From Pseudomonadota bacterium (GTDB taxonomy: Bacteria; Pseudomonadota; Alphaproteobacteria; Sphingomonadales; Sphingomonadaceae), in assembly GCA_023424275.1 (NCBI GenBank), contig JAFAED010000128.1, forward strand, positions 1 to 6,742: DNA of 6,742 nucleotides, given 5' to 3'. The number at the start of each line of letters is the position of its first letter. Position 1 is the stretch's first letter. The notes beneath the pieces were generated by a model. That model saw nothing but the letters and a program-made list of their open reading frames with translations, did no database searches and had not been told where the DNA came from. The position numbers were made by a program, and so were the translations under genes. This document shows positions 1 through 5,980 of the stretch, one piece after another.

Positions 1-506
1 GATTTCTGCATCCGGCACCCGTCGACGATCGGTCCGCCGTCGACCAGGTCGAGCGACGGGCCCGCGCGGCGGATGCGGTCGACGAACAGGAACGCCATCG
101 CGGGATCGATCGCGAGCGTCGTCGCACCGATCTCGCGCAAGGCGCCGACGACGAGGTCCGACGGACTCTCATCCTCCTCCCACAGCCGCAGTTCGACCTC
201 GATCTTCAGGTCGGCTTCGAGCGTCCCGAGCTCGAACGCGGGCGCGATGACGATCGGCTTGCCGCGCGCGGGCAGCAGCATCGCGACGAGCCGCTCGGTT
301 GCGCCCCACGGGACCCCGGCGAAATAGCGCAGGCTCGCGCCCGCCCCGATCAGCAGCGGGTCGGCGCCGTTCGCATGCATCAACCGCCGCGCCTTTTCGA
401 TGCGCTGCTCGCGTTCCGCCGCCGTGATCGGCGCCGCGCGGTTCGCCCAGGCGGTGATGGCGGCAAGTTCCTGTGCGGCGGTCGATCCGCCGATTCCGCT
501 GGTCAT
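1..506 (-). CDS. Peptidase M24 family protein, Xaa-Pro dipeptidase-like (partial, N-terminal 168 residues)
   Basis: This is an open frame of 168 residues from an ATG at 506 down to the window edge; the C-terminal part is missing. The visible part looks like the N-terminal creatinase/prolidase domain. A helical stretch (about residues 28-47) is followed by DPLLIGAGASLRYFAGVPWG (49-68), then ERLVAMLLP (71-79). The end, GCRMQK (163-168), resembles the R-x-K-S/T-x-x-E-I linker that leads into the metallo-peptidase (pita-bread) domain. The metal ligands would lie beyond the window, so catalysis cannot be confirmed. The start is supported by a GGAG at 516-513, six bases upstream. The ATG begins one base after the dehydrogenase stop (TGA-C-ATG), so translation is probably coupled. 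Family members cleave X-Pro dipeptides, and in this cluster the enzyme could release proline or hydroxyproline from collagen-type peptides. That role is an inference; a non-peptidase M24 homologue remains possible. Confidence 0.8.
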   Translation of the reverse strand, partial: MTSGIGGSTAAQELAAITAWANRAAPITAAEREQRIEKARRLMHANGADPLLIGAGASLRYFAGVPWGATERLVAMLLPARGKPIVIAPAFELGTLEADLKIEVELRLWEEDESPSDLVVGALREIGATTLAIDPAMAFLFVDRIRRAGPSLDLVDGGPIVDGCRMQK

Positions 507-507
507 G

Positions 508-1782
508 TCAGGCTCCGAAACGTTTGAGGTCAAAGGGGGCAAGGTCGAACGGCGGCGCATCGCCCGCGACGAGCGCGGCGATAGCATCGCCCGTCGTCGC
601 GGCAAGTGTCAGGCCGAGATGCTGGTGGCCGAAGGCATAATAGAGGTTCGCCGCCCGATCGCTCCGCCCGATCGCGGGCAGATAGTCGGGCAAGGTGGGC
701 CGGGCGCCCATCCATTCGGCGCCGGGCAAGCCGAAGGAGAGGCCGAGCGCGGCGACATGGCGGCGCAGCCGCGCCCATTTGCGCGGATCGGCGGGACTCG
801 CGCTGCGGCCGAATTCGACGAAGCTCGCCGCGCGCAGTCCCGACCGGAAGCGCGTGACGATCATCGAGCGATCCTCGAACACCACCGGGGGCATAGCGGC
901 CGGCCAATCGGTTTCGGCCGACTGGATATGATAGCCGCGCTCGGCGATGATCGGCACCTTGTGGCCGGCGGGCGCGAGCAACGCCCCCGACGCCGCGCCG
1001 CCCGCGATGACCATCGCGTCGGCGGTGTGGCGCGTCCCGTCGGCGGCGATCGCGACCGCACGGCCGTCCTCGATCGCCAGCCGCGCGATCCTGGCATCGA
1101 TTCGCGTGCCCCCCGCGGCGTCGAAGCCGGCGCGCAACGCGGCGCCGAGCGCGTCGAGGTCGGCGATCTGCCCCGACCCCCCGATATGCACCGCGCCGGC
1201 AACGGGCGCCGACGTCAGTGCCGCGAGCCGTGCCAGTTCGTCCGCGGTCGCGTCGCGCATCGATGCGCGGCCAATGTCGGCCGCGCCCCAGTGCGCCCGT
1301 CCCTTCGCTGCGCTCACCGTATTTTCCCACACAATATAGTGACCATCCTCGATCAGCAGGTCGGCGGCACCGATTCGATCGAGCAGCCGGCGCCAGGCGC
1401 CCATCGCATCGCCGAGGGCATCGGACAGCGCCGCGCGTCCGCGTTCGAATCGCGCCGGACGGGTCGCGGCAACCAGCCGCAGCGAGAAGGGCAGCCAGGC
1501 GGCGATGTCGCGAAACGGCAGCGACAGCGCGCCGCCGCGCCAGAACAGGCGGTGCGACATCGAACGGATCGTCGCGCGCGATGCGAGCGGTTCGACCTGT
1601 TCGATGGCGATATGGCCCGCATTGCCCCATGATGCCGCTGGGGCAGTCGGGGGCGAATCGATCAACGCGACAGAAATACCGCGCTTTTGCAGCGTGATAG
1701 CGGTGGCGAGTCCGACGACGCCGCCGCCGATGACGACGGCATTTTGAGGCTTGGACGGGCGAGATGGAAAATCATTTGGCAT
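508..1782 (-). CDS. hypO: FAD-dependent D-amino-acid dehydrogenase, probable D-hydroxyproline dehydrogenase (DadA/DAO family)
   Basis: This 424-residue protein has a Rossmann FAD-binding start, AVVIGGGVVGLATA, with GGGVVG at 19-24 and an acidic D42 at the end of the second strand that would bind the ribose. SWGNAGHI (51-58) and GYHIQ (283-287) are typical of DadA-type enzymes. The C-terminal FAD/substrate segment WMGARPTLPDYLPAIGR (357-373) and GHQHLGLTLAATTG (385-398) is characteristic of the family, and the length is normal. Such enzymes oxidise D-amino acids and pass electrons to the respiratory chain. Next to a hydroxyproline epimerase and a pyrroline deaminase, the likely reaction is cis-4-hydroxy-D-proline to 1-pyrroline-4-hydroxy-2-carboxylate, as in single-subunit HypO enzymes. 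The exact substrate is inferred from context; D-proline or other D-amino acids are possible. The ATG at 1782 is the only plausible start before the nucleotide-binding motif, and it has no clear Shine-Dalgarno. The gene diverges from the lyase operon and is followed by the M24 gene. Confidence 0.88.
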   Translation of the reverse strand: MPNDFPSRPSKPQNAVVIGGGVVGLATAITLQKRGISVALIDSPPTAPAASWGNAGHIAIEQVEPLASRATIRSMSHRLFWRGGALSLPFRDIAAWLPFSLRLVAATRPARFERGRAALSDALGDAMGAWRRLLDRIGAADLLIEDGHYIVWENTVSAAKGRAHWGAADIGRASMRDATADELARLAALTSAPVAGAVHIGGSGQIADLDALGAALRAGFDAAGGTRIDARIARLAIEDGRAVAIAADGTRHTADAMVIAGGAASGALLAPAGHKVPIIAERGYHIQSAETDWPAAMPPVVFEDRSMIVTRFRSGLRAASFVEFGRSASPADPRKWARLRRHVAALGLSFGLPGAEWMGARPTLPDYLPAIGRSDRAANLYYAFGHQHLGLTLAATTGDAIAALVAGDAPPFDLAPFDLKRFGA

Positions 1783-1804
1783 CTTGTATCATATACCGTA
1801 TACG
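1776..1804 (+). promoter_or_regulatory. Predicted sigma70-type promoter of the lyase-epimerase-regulator operon
   Basis: TTGGCA (1776-1781) lies exactly 17 bases upstream of TATACG (1799-1804). A start site near 1811 would leave a leader of about 20 bases before the ATG at 1831. The -10 hexamer lies inside the palindrome at 1788-1806, and the -35 overlaps the first codons of the divergent dehydrogenase. A protein bound to the palindrome would therefore block RNA polymerase. This is a prediction from hexamer match and spacing only. Confidence 0.5.
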
Positions 1805-1806
1805 AT
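1788..1806. promoter_or_regulatory. Predicted GntR/FCD operator palindrome
   Basis: ATCATATACCGTATACGAT is an inverted repeat centred on C1797: TATAC (1792-1796) mirrors GTATA (1798-1802), and ATC (1788-1790) mirrors GAT (1804-1806), with one mismatched pair (1791/1803). Eight of nine pairs match. An overlapping even-centred palindrome, CGTATACG (1797-1804), is also present. FadR-subfamily GntR repressors usually bind short AT-containing palindromes with GT...AC cores, and a gene for one lies in the plus-strand operon. The site overlaps both proposed -10 elements in a 48-base divergent gap. Binding by the local regulator is inferred. Confidence 0.6.
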
Positions 1807-1818
1807 CCGAAGCTTCAA
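1788..1818 (-). promoter_or_regulatory. Possible promoter of the divergent dehydrogenase gene (leaderless or near-leaderless)
   Basis: Read on the minus strand, TATGAT (1793-1788) is a good -10 match. TTGAAG (1818-1813) is a four-of-six -35 match at a long spacing of 19. The start of transcription would fall at or next to the ATG at 1782, giving a transcript with almost no leader. This agrees with the missing ribosome binding site. The -35 is weak, so this is tentative. Confidence 0.3.
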
Positions 1819-1819
1819 C

Positions 1820-1825
1820 GGAGGT
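1820..1825 (+). promoter_or_regulatory. Strong ribosome binding site of the lyase gene
   Basis: GGAGGT at 1820-1825 is a near-perfect anti-16S match. GGAGG ends six bases before the ATG at 1831, which fixes that start. Confidence 0.8.
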
Positions 1826-1830
1826 AATGA

Positions 1831-2745
1831 ATGAGCGTGATAAGGACACTGTGGGAAGGCGTATATCCCGCAGCTACCACCCAGTTCGCCGAAGATCTGT
1901 CGGTCGATTATGATGCAACCCAGCGCGTGCAGAGCGCCCTCGTCGACGATGGGGTGACCGGGCTCATCATCCTCGGCACGTGCGGCGAGAATAATTCGCT
2001 CGAGCCCGACGAAAAGCGCAACATTCTTCAGGGCGCGGTCGAGGCGGTTGCGGGCCGGGTGCCCGTCGTTGCGGGCGTGTCCGAATTCACCACCGCGCGC
2101 GCTATCCAATATGCGAAGGATGCCGAAAAGCTCGGCGCCGACGCGATCATGCTGCTCCCCGCGATGGTCTATGTGCCGACGCCCGAAGAGTTGCAGGCGC
2201 ATTTCCGCGCGGTGGCCGAGGCGACCGCGCTGCCGGTCATGCTCTATAACAATCCGCCTGCGTACCGCGTCGATGTCGATTTCGCGACGCTCGAGGCGTT
2301 GCGCGACGTGTCCAACATCGTCGCGATCAAGGAAAGCGCGCCCGATCCGCGCCGCTTCACCGACGTCTTCAACCGTTTCGGCGATCGTTACACGGTGATG
2401 GCGGGGCTCGACGACGTCGCGCTCGAGGGGCTGTTCCTCGGTGCCAGCGGCTGGGTCTCGGGCCTCACCAGTGCGTTCCCGACCGAATCGGTCCGTCTTG
2501 TCGAGGCGTTCAATGAGGGCAAATATGACGAAGCGCTGGCGATCTATCGCTGGTTCATGCCGCTCCTTCATCTCGACGCCGACCATGATCTCGTCCAGTC
2601 GATCAAGCTCGCCGAAGAGATTATGGGGCGCGGCTCGGAACGCGTTCGCATGCCGCGCTTGCCGCTCGCCGGCCAGCGCCGCAAGGATGTGATCGCAATG
2701 GTCGAAAAATGCGCGGCAACCCAGCCGAGCAAGGTCGCGGCCTGA
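1831..2745 (+). CDS. hypD: DHDPS/NAL-family class I lyase, probable 1-pyrroline-4-hydroxy-2-carboxylate deaminase
   Basis: This 304-residue cytoplasmic TIM-barrel protein has family-normal length. The Schiff-base lysine is K167 in VAIKESA (164-170), the catalytic tyrosine is Y139 in MLYNNP (137-142), and the substrate-carboxylate loop is GTCGEN (49-54). By alignment with E. coli DapA by eye (offset 6), the DapA residues Tyr107 and Arg138 become V113 and A144, and the second Thr of GTTGE becomes C51. The protein is therefore unlikely to be the lysine-pathway dihydrodipicolinate synthase. Beside a 4-hydroxyproline epimerase and a D-amino-acid dehydrogenase, the expected reaction is deamination/dehydration of 1-pyrroline-4-hydroxy-2-carboxylate to 2-oxoglutarate semialdehyde and ammonia. 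The start has an excellent GGAGG. It is the first gene of the plus-strand operon, behind the palindromic operator, and the epimerase follows after 20 bases. The family is certain; the substrate comes from context. Confidence 0.87.
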   Translation: MSVIRTLWEGVYPAATTQFAEDLSVDYDATQRVQSALVDDGVTGLIILGTCGENNSLEPDEKRNILQGAVEAVAGRVPVVAGVSEFTTARAIQYAKDAEKLGADAIMLLPAMVYVPTPEELQAHFRAVAEATALPVMLYNNPPAYRVDVDFATLEALRDVSNIVAIKESAPDPRRFTDVFNRFGDRYTVMAGLDDVALEGLFLGASGWVSGLTSAFPTESVRLVEAFNEGKYDEALAIYRWFMPLLHLDADHDLVQSIKLAEEIMGRGSERVRMPRLPLAGQRRKDVIAMVEKCAATQPSKVAA

Positions 2746-2765
2746 ACGAACGGGCGGGGATGTCC

Positions 2766-3764
2766 ATGCGCCACACCTTCTTCTGCATCGACGGCCACAC
2801 TGCCGGAAATCCGGTCCGGCTGGTCGCCGGTGGTGCGCCGCTCGTCCGCGGAGGGTCGATGGCCGAGCGGCGCCAGGATTTCCTCGACCGGTTCGACTGG
2901 ATTCGCACCAGCCTGTGCTTCGAGCCGCGCGGGCACGACATGATGTCGGGCGGTTTCCTTTATCCGCCGACGCAGGCGGATAGCGACATCGGCATCTTGT
3001 TCATCGAAACGAGCGGCTGCCTGCCGATGTGCGGCCATGGCACGATCGGGCTCATCACCTTCGGGCTCGAGAACGGGCTGATCACCCCGCGCACCCCCGG
3101 CCAGCTGCGCGTCGAGGTGCCCGCCGGCACGATCGACATCGAATATGGCACCGAGGGCGACCGGGTGGCGTGGGTCCGCATCCGTAACGTGCCCTCCTAT
3201 CTTGCCGCCGAGGGCGTCGAAATCGACGTTCCCGGTTTCGGCCGGCTCAAGGTCGATGTCGCTTATGGTGGCAATTATTACGCGATCGTCGAACCGCAGG
3301 GCCCCTATATCGGCCTCGATGCGCTCGGCGCGTCGCGCATCGTCGAATTGAGCCGCACCGTCCGCTCTTTGATGCAGAAGGTTTGCGAGCCGGTGCATCC
3401 GGTCGACCCGCGCATTCGCGGGGTGAGCCATGTGATGTGGACCGACCGCCCCAAGGGCGAGGACGCCGACGCCCGCAACGCGGTTTTCTATGGTGAACGC
3501 GCGATCGATCGCAGCCCGTGTGGCACGGGTACATCGGCGCGCATGGCTCAACTCGTCGCCAAGGGACGACTCAAGGTCGGCGACCGTTTTGTCCATGAAA
3601 GCTATATCGGCAGCCGCTTCATCGGGCGCGTCGAGGACGAGGCGACGCTCGGCAGCACCCCCGGCATCATTCCGTCGATCGAAGGGTCGGCGATCGCGAC
3701 CGGATTCAACACGATCTGGGTCGATCACGCAGACAGCTTCTGGAATGGATTTTCGGTGCTATGA
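2766..3764 (+). CDS. hypRE: 4-hydroxyproline 2-epimerase (proline racemase family)
   Basis: This 332-residue protein belongs to the proline racemase superfamily. It interconverts trans-4-hydroxy-L-proline and cis-4-hydroxy-D-proline by a cofactor-free two-base mechanism. Both catalytic cysteines are present: C89 in MCGHGT (88-93) and C252 in DRSPCGTGTS (248-257). A Cys/Cys pair supports an epimerase or racemase over a trans-3-hydroxyproline dehydratase, which usually has Thr at the second site. FFCIDGHTAGNPVRLVAGG (5-23), EPRGHDMMSG (53-62) and VDVAYGGNYYAIVEPQ (163-178) match the bacterial 4-hydroxyproline epimerase subgroup as I know it. ATG 2766 is preferred because GGGG (2756-2759) sits six bases upstream and the family signature begins at once. 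ATG 2760 would add two residues, and an upstream ATG at 2709 would add nineteen residues overlapping the lyase gene. The stop TGA (3762-3764) overlaps the ribosome binding site of the regulator gene, so the two are probably translationally coupled. Confidence 0.9.
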   Translation: MRHTFFCIDGHTAGNPVRLVAGGAPLVRGGSMAERRQDFLDRFDWIRTSLCFEPRGHDMMSGGFLYPPTQADSDIGILFIETSGCLPMCGHGTIGLITFGLENGLITPRTPGQLRVEVPAGTIDIEYGTEGDRVAWVRIRNVPSYLAAEGVEIDVPGFGRLKVDVAYGGNYYAIVEPQGPYIGLDALGASRIVELSRTVRSLMQKVCEPVHPVDPRIRGVSHVMWTDRPKGEDADARNAVFYGERAIDRSPCGTGTSARMAQLVAKGRLKVGDRFVHESYIGSRFIGRVEDEATLGSTPGIIPSIEGSAIATGFNTIWVDHADSFWNGFSVL

Positions 3765-3771
3765 GGCGTGA

Positions 3772-4419
3772 ATGAGCCTCATTATCCGAAACCTCTCCGA
3801 CCAGCTGGTGGACCTCGTCCGCGACCGCATCCTTTCGGGTGCCGTTTCCAGTGCCCACGCAATCCGGCAGGACGCGCTTGCCGCCGAACTGGGCGTCAGC
3901 AAGATCCCGCTGCGCGAGGCGCTTGCCCGCCTCGAAGAAGAAGGACTGGTCCGATCGCAAGCGAACCGCGGCTTCTTCGTACGGGCGCTCAGCGCGTCGG
4001 AAGCGCAGGAAGTCTATGAACTGCGGATCAAGCTGGAACCCGACGCCACCGCGCTGGCGGCGTTGCACGCAACCGCGGCGGACCATGCGCATGCCATCGA
4101 AACGCTCGATACGCTCGATCACGTCACCGACGAACATGGCGACGGCGTGGGCGCCTTCAACCGCGCATTCCACCGTGCCTTGTTCCGGCCGTGCGGCCAG
4201 CCGATCACGGTCAGCATTCTCGAACGCCTGCAAGTGCTTTCCGAACGCTATGTGCGCGTCCACCTCGAACCGCTTGGGCGCGACGAGCGCGCGAACGAGG
4301 AGCATCACCAGTTGCTCGAAGCCTGGCTCGCGCGCGATGCCGACAAGATTTCCGCGCTGGTCGATGCGCATATTCGCAAGACGCTGGACGATCTCAGGCA
4401 GCAACTCGGCGACGATTGA
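3772..4419 (+). CDS. GntR-family transcriptional regulator, FadR subfamily with FCD domain
   Basis: This 215-residue regulator has an N-terminal winged helix (about residues 5-72). The helix-turn-helix segment runs around DALAAELGVSKIPLREAL (34-51), and the wing ends at NRGFFV (65-70). The C-terminal FCD domain (about 76-210) begins with VYELRIKLEP (81-90). It carries probable metal or ligand residues N130 and H134 (FNRAFH), H178 (EEHHQLL) and H200 (DAHIRK); many relatives have Asp where N130 sits. FCD domains bind small carboxylates and release DNA in response. It lies seven bases after the epimerase, with GAGG at 3763-3766 overlapping that gene's stop. It probably represses its own operon and the divergent dehydrogenase through the palindrome at 1788-1806, responding to hydroxyproline or a pathway intermediate. 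It is the positional counterpart of rhizobial HypR. The family is secure; effector and targets are inferred. Confidence 0.9.
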   Translation: MSLIIRNLSDQLVDLVRDRILSGAVSSAHAIRQDALAAELGVSKIPLREALARLEEEGLVRSQANRGFFVRALSASEAQEVYELRIKLEPDATALAALHATAADHAHAIETLDTLDHVTDEHGDGVGAFNRAFHRALFRPCGQPITVSILERLQVLSERYVRVHLEPLGRDERANEEHHQLLEAWLARDADKISALVDAHIRKTLDDLRQQLGDD

Positions 4420-4420
4420 C

Positions 4421-4446
4421 ACGGGAGCCGGCTGCCCGTCGGCTCC
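4421..4446 (+). promoter_or_regulatory. Leader hairpin(s) between the regulator and permease genes
   Basis: GGAGCCG (4424-4430) and CGGCTCC (4440-4446) form a perfect 7-bp stem with a 9-base loop. A competing stem pairs ACGGG (4421-4425) with CCCGT (4435-4439). The two share bases, so only one can form at a time. The following AATATTT is too short of T residues for a confident intrinsic terminator. The structure ends eight bases before the GGAGG used by the permease. It may tune permease expression, act as a partial terminator, or protect an RNA end; none of these is shown. Confidence 0.45.
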
Positions 4447-4467
4447 AATATTTGGGAGGAGCAATAG

Positions 4468-5901
4468 GTGGCAGCAGGTTTTTTCGGGCCGATAAAGCCC
4501 ATCGCGGTTTCACAGCAGGAGGCGGGGCATAGCCTGCGCGCCACGCTCAGCTGGCCGCATCTCGTCGCGCTGGGGGTCGGCGCGATCGTCGGTACCGGCA
4601 TCTATACGCTGACCGGGGTCGGCGCCGAGCGCGCCGGTCCGGCCGTGATCCTCGCCTTTGCCATCGCCGGTGCGGTCTGTGCCTGCGCCGCACTTGCCTA
4701 TGCCGAACTTGCGACGCTGATCCCGACGTCGGGAAGCGCTTACACCTATACCTATTCGGTGCTCGGCGAGGCGCTCGCCTGGATCGTCGGGTGGAGCCTG
4801 ATCCTCGAATATTCGCTCGCCTGTTCGACCGTCGCGGTCGGCTGGTCGGGCTATCTTGTCGGCTGGATCCAGTCGGCGGGCATATATCTGCCACCGGCGC
4901 TGTTGTCGGGTCCGCACGCGGGCGGCATCGTCAACCTGCCGGCGGTGCTCGTTGCGCTCGCCGTGGCCGGCATGCTGATGGCGGGCACGCGCGAAAGCGC
5001 GACGCTCAACATCATCCTCGTCGTCATCAAACTTGTCGCGCTGTCGATCTTCGTCGCCTTTGCGGCGCCCGCCTTCAACGGCGAAAATCTTCAGCCCTTC
5101 ATGCCCTATGGCTTTGCCAGCCATGTCGACGCCAGCGGCGCGACCAAGGGCGTCATGGCGGCGGCGGCGATCGTCTTCTTCGCCTTCTACGGCTTCGATG
5201 CGGTCGCGACCTCGGCCGAAGAAACGAAGAATCCCAAGCGCGACCTGACGATCGGCATCATCGGGTCGATGGCGATCTGCACGCTCATCTACATGCTCGT
5301 CGCGATCAGCGCGGTCGGGGCGATGCATTATACGACGCTCGGCAATTCGCCCGAACCGCTCGCGCTGGTGCTGCGCACGCTCGGCCATCCGGTCGCCTCG
5401 CACCTTGTCGCGCTCGCGGCGCTGATCGCCTTGCCGTCGGTCATCCTCGTGATGATGTACGGGCAGAGCCTCGTCTTCTTCGTGATGAGCCGCGACGGCT
5501 TGCTGCCGCGTTCATTGAGCCGCGTGTCGGCGCGCACGGGTACGCCGGTGTTCGTCACCGGCGTCACCGGCATCTTCGTCGCCGCGGTCGCCGGCTTCTT
5601 CCGCCTCGACGAGATTGCCGAACTCGCTAATGCCGGAACGTTGATCGCCTTCATCGCGGTCGGCGTCTGCCTGATGGTCCTGCGCAAGCGCGCGCCCGAC
5701 CTGCCGCGGGTGTTCCGTTGCCCGGCGCCCTATGTCGTCGGTTCGCTCGCGGTGCTTGGCTGCCTCTATCTGCTGTTCAGCCTGCCCAGCATGACGCTGG
5801 TCCGCTTCCTCGGCTGGAACATCCTCGGCATCCTCGTCTACCTCGCCTACGGGCGGGCGCGCAGCCTGGCGCGGCGCGACCAGGCGGTCGTCGGGATCTG
5901 A
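4468..5901 (+). CDS. APC-superfamily amino acid permease (cationic amino acid transporter-like)
   Basis: This 477-residue inner-membrane protein has about 12 predicted helices, roughly at 32-52, 59-80, 102-125, 157-175, 180-200, 228-247, 262-285, 310-335, 360-380, 388-406, 422-440 and 446-464. The substrate-binding unwound helix 1 carries GVGAIVGTGIYTLTG (36-50). The motif FFAFYGFDAVATSAEETKNP (237-256) followed by KRDLTIGI is a hallmark of the APC/CAT branch, as is SRDGLLPRSLSRV (341-353). Length is normal for bacterial members. Translation starts at GTG 4468, supported by GGAGG at 4455-4459 with eight bases spacing; no better ATG fits. As the last gene of the operon it most likely imports hydroxyproline or proline (or an X-Pro peptide product) with a proton. 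The family cannot fix the substrate; CAT-type motifs alone would suggest basic or broad amino acids. Confidence 0.88.
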   Translation: MAAGFFGPIKPIAVSQQEAGHSLRATLSWPHLVALGVGAIVGTGIYTLTGVGAERAGPAVILAFAIAGAVCACAALAYAELATLIPTSGSAYTYTYSVLGEALAWIVGWSLILEYSLACSTVAVGWSGYLVGWIQSAGIYLPPALLSGPHAGGIVNLPAVLVALAVAGMLMAGTRESATLNIILVVIKLVALSIFVAFAAPAFNGENLQPFMPYGFASHVDASGATKGVMAAAAIVFFAFYGFDAVATSAEETKNPKRDLTIGIIGSMAICTLIYMLVAISAVGAMHYTTLGNSPEPLALVLRTLGHPVASHLVALAALIALPSVILVMMYGQSLVFFVMSRDGLLPRSLSRVSARTGTPVFVTGVTGIFVAAVAGFFRLDEIAELANAGTLIAFIAVGVCLMVLRKRAPDLPRVFRCPAPYVVGSLAVLGCLYLLFSLPSMTLVRFLGWNILGILVYLAYGRARSLARRDQAVVGI

Positions 5902-5916
5902 CGACAGGCCTCGCAA

Positions 5917-5949
5917 CCCGCCCCATGGCCGGTACCGGCATGGGGCGGG
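5917..5949. terminator. Convergent inverted repeat, probable bidirectional terminator without U-tract
   Basis: CCCGCCCCATG (5917-5927) is perfectly repeated in inverted form as CATGGGGCGGG (5939-5949). The loop can pair further as CCG (5929-5931) with CGG (5936-5938), giving about 14 bp with one bulge. It sits 15 bases after the permease stop and before the 3' end of a gene on the opposite strand, where a two-way terminator is expected. No T-run follows on either strand, so it may act as an RNA 3'-end stabiliser or a factor-dependent stop. Confidence 0.6.
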
Positions 5950-5980
5950 GAGCCTCGGGCCGCTCGGACATGCTGGCGGC

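Noticed and set aside
400..1632. Long plus-strand open frame (about 410 codons) and a second minus-strand frame (530-1630) overlapping the dehydrogenase
   Set aside because: Both translate to Arg/Ala/Gly-rich, low-order sequence without motifs, while the 508-1782 minus frame has a complete FAD dehydrogenase. They are GC-rich shadow frames.
1789..2586. Minus-strand open frame of about 265 codons opposite the lyase, starting inside the lyase gene
   Set aside because: Its composition is shadow-like and it would run into the divergent promoter region; the lyase frame has the conserved catalytic residues.
1831..2745. Annotation of the lyase as lysine-pathway DapA
   Set aside because: The DapA Tyr107 and Arg138 equivalents are replaced and the neighbours are hydroxyproline genes.
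2709..2765. Longer N-terminal start for the epimerase overlapping the lyase gene
   Set aside because: The extra 19 residues are unlike the family, whose signature starts at MRHTFFCIDGH, and the GGGG site fits the ATG at 2766.
2568..3728. Minus-strand open frame of about 386 codons opposite the epimerase
   Set aside because: It is Asp/Arg/His-rich with no recognisable domain; the plus strand encodes a full epimerase with both catalytic cysteines and a good ribosome binding site.
2766..3764. Trans-3-hydroxy-L-proline dehydratase
   Set aside because: Both catalytic positions are Cys (C89, C252), as in epimerases and racemases, and the local motifs match the 4-hydroxyproline group.
4416..4421. 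Perfect TTGACA overlapping the regulator stop, as a separate permease promoter
   Set aside because: No acceptable -10 lies 16-18 bases downstream; that stretch is the GC hairpin. The nearest AT-rich hexamer is about 25 bases away.
4510..5403. Minus-strand open frame of about 297 codons opposite the permease
   Set aside because: It is highly charged repetitive composition typical of the antisense of membrane-protein codons; no start signal or motif.
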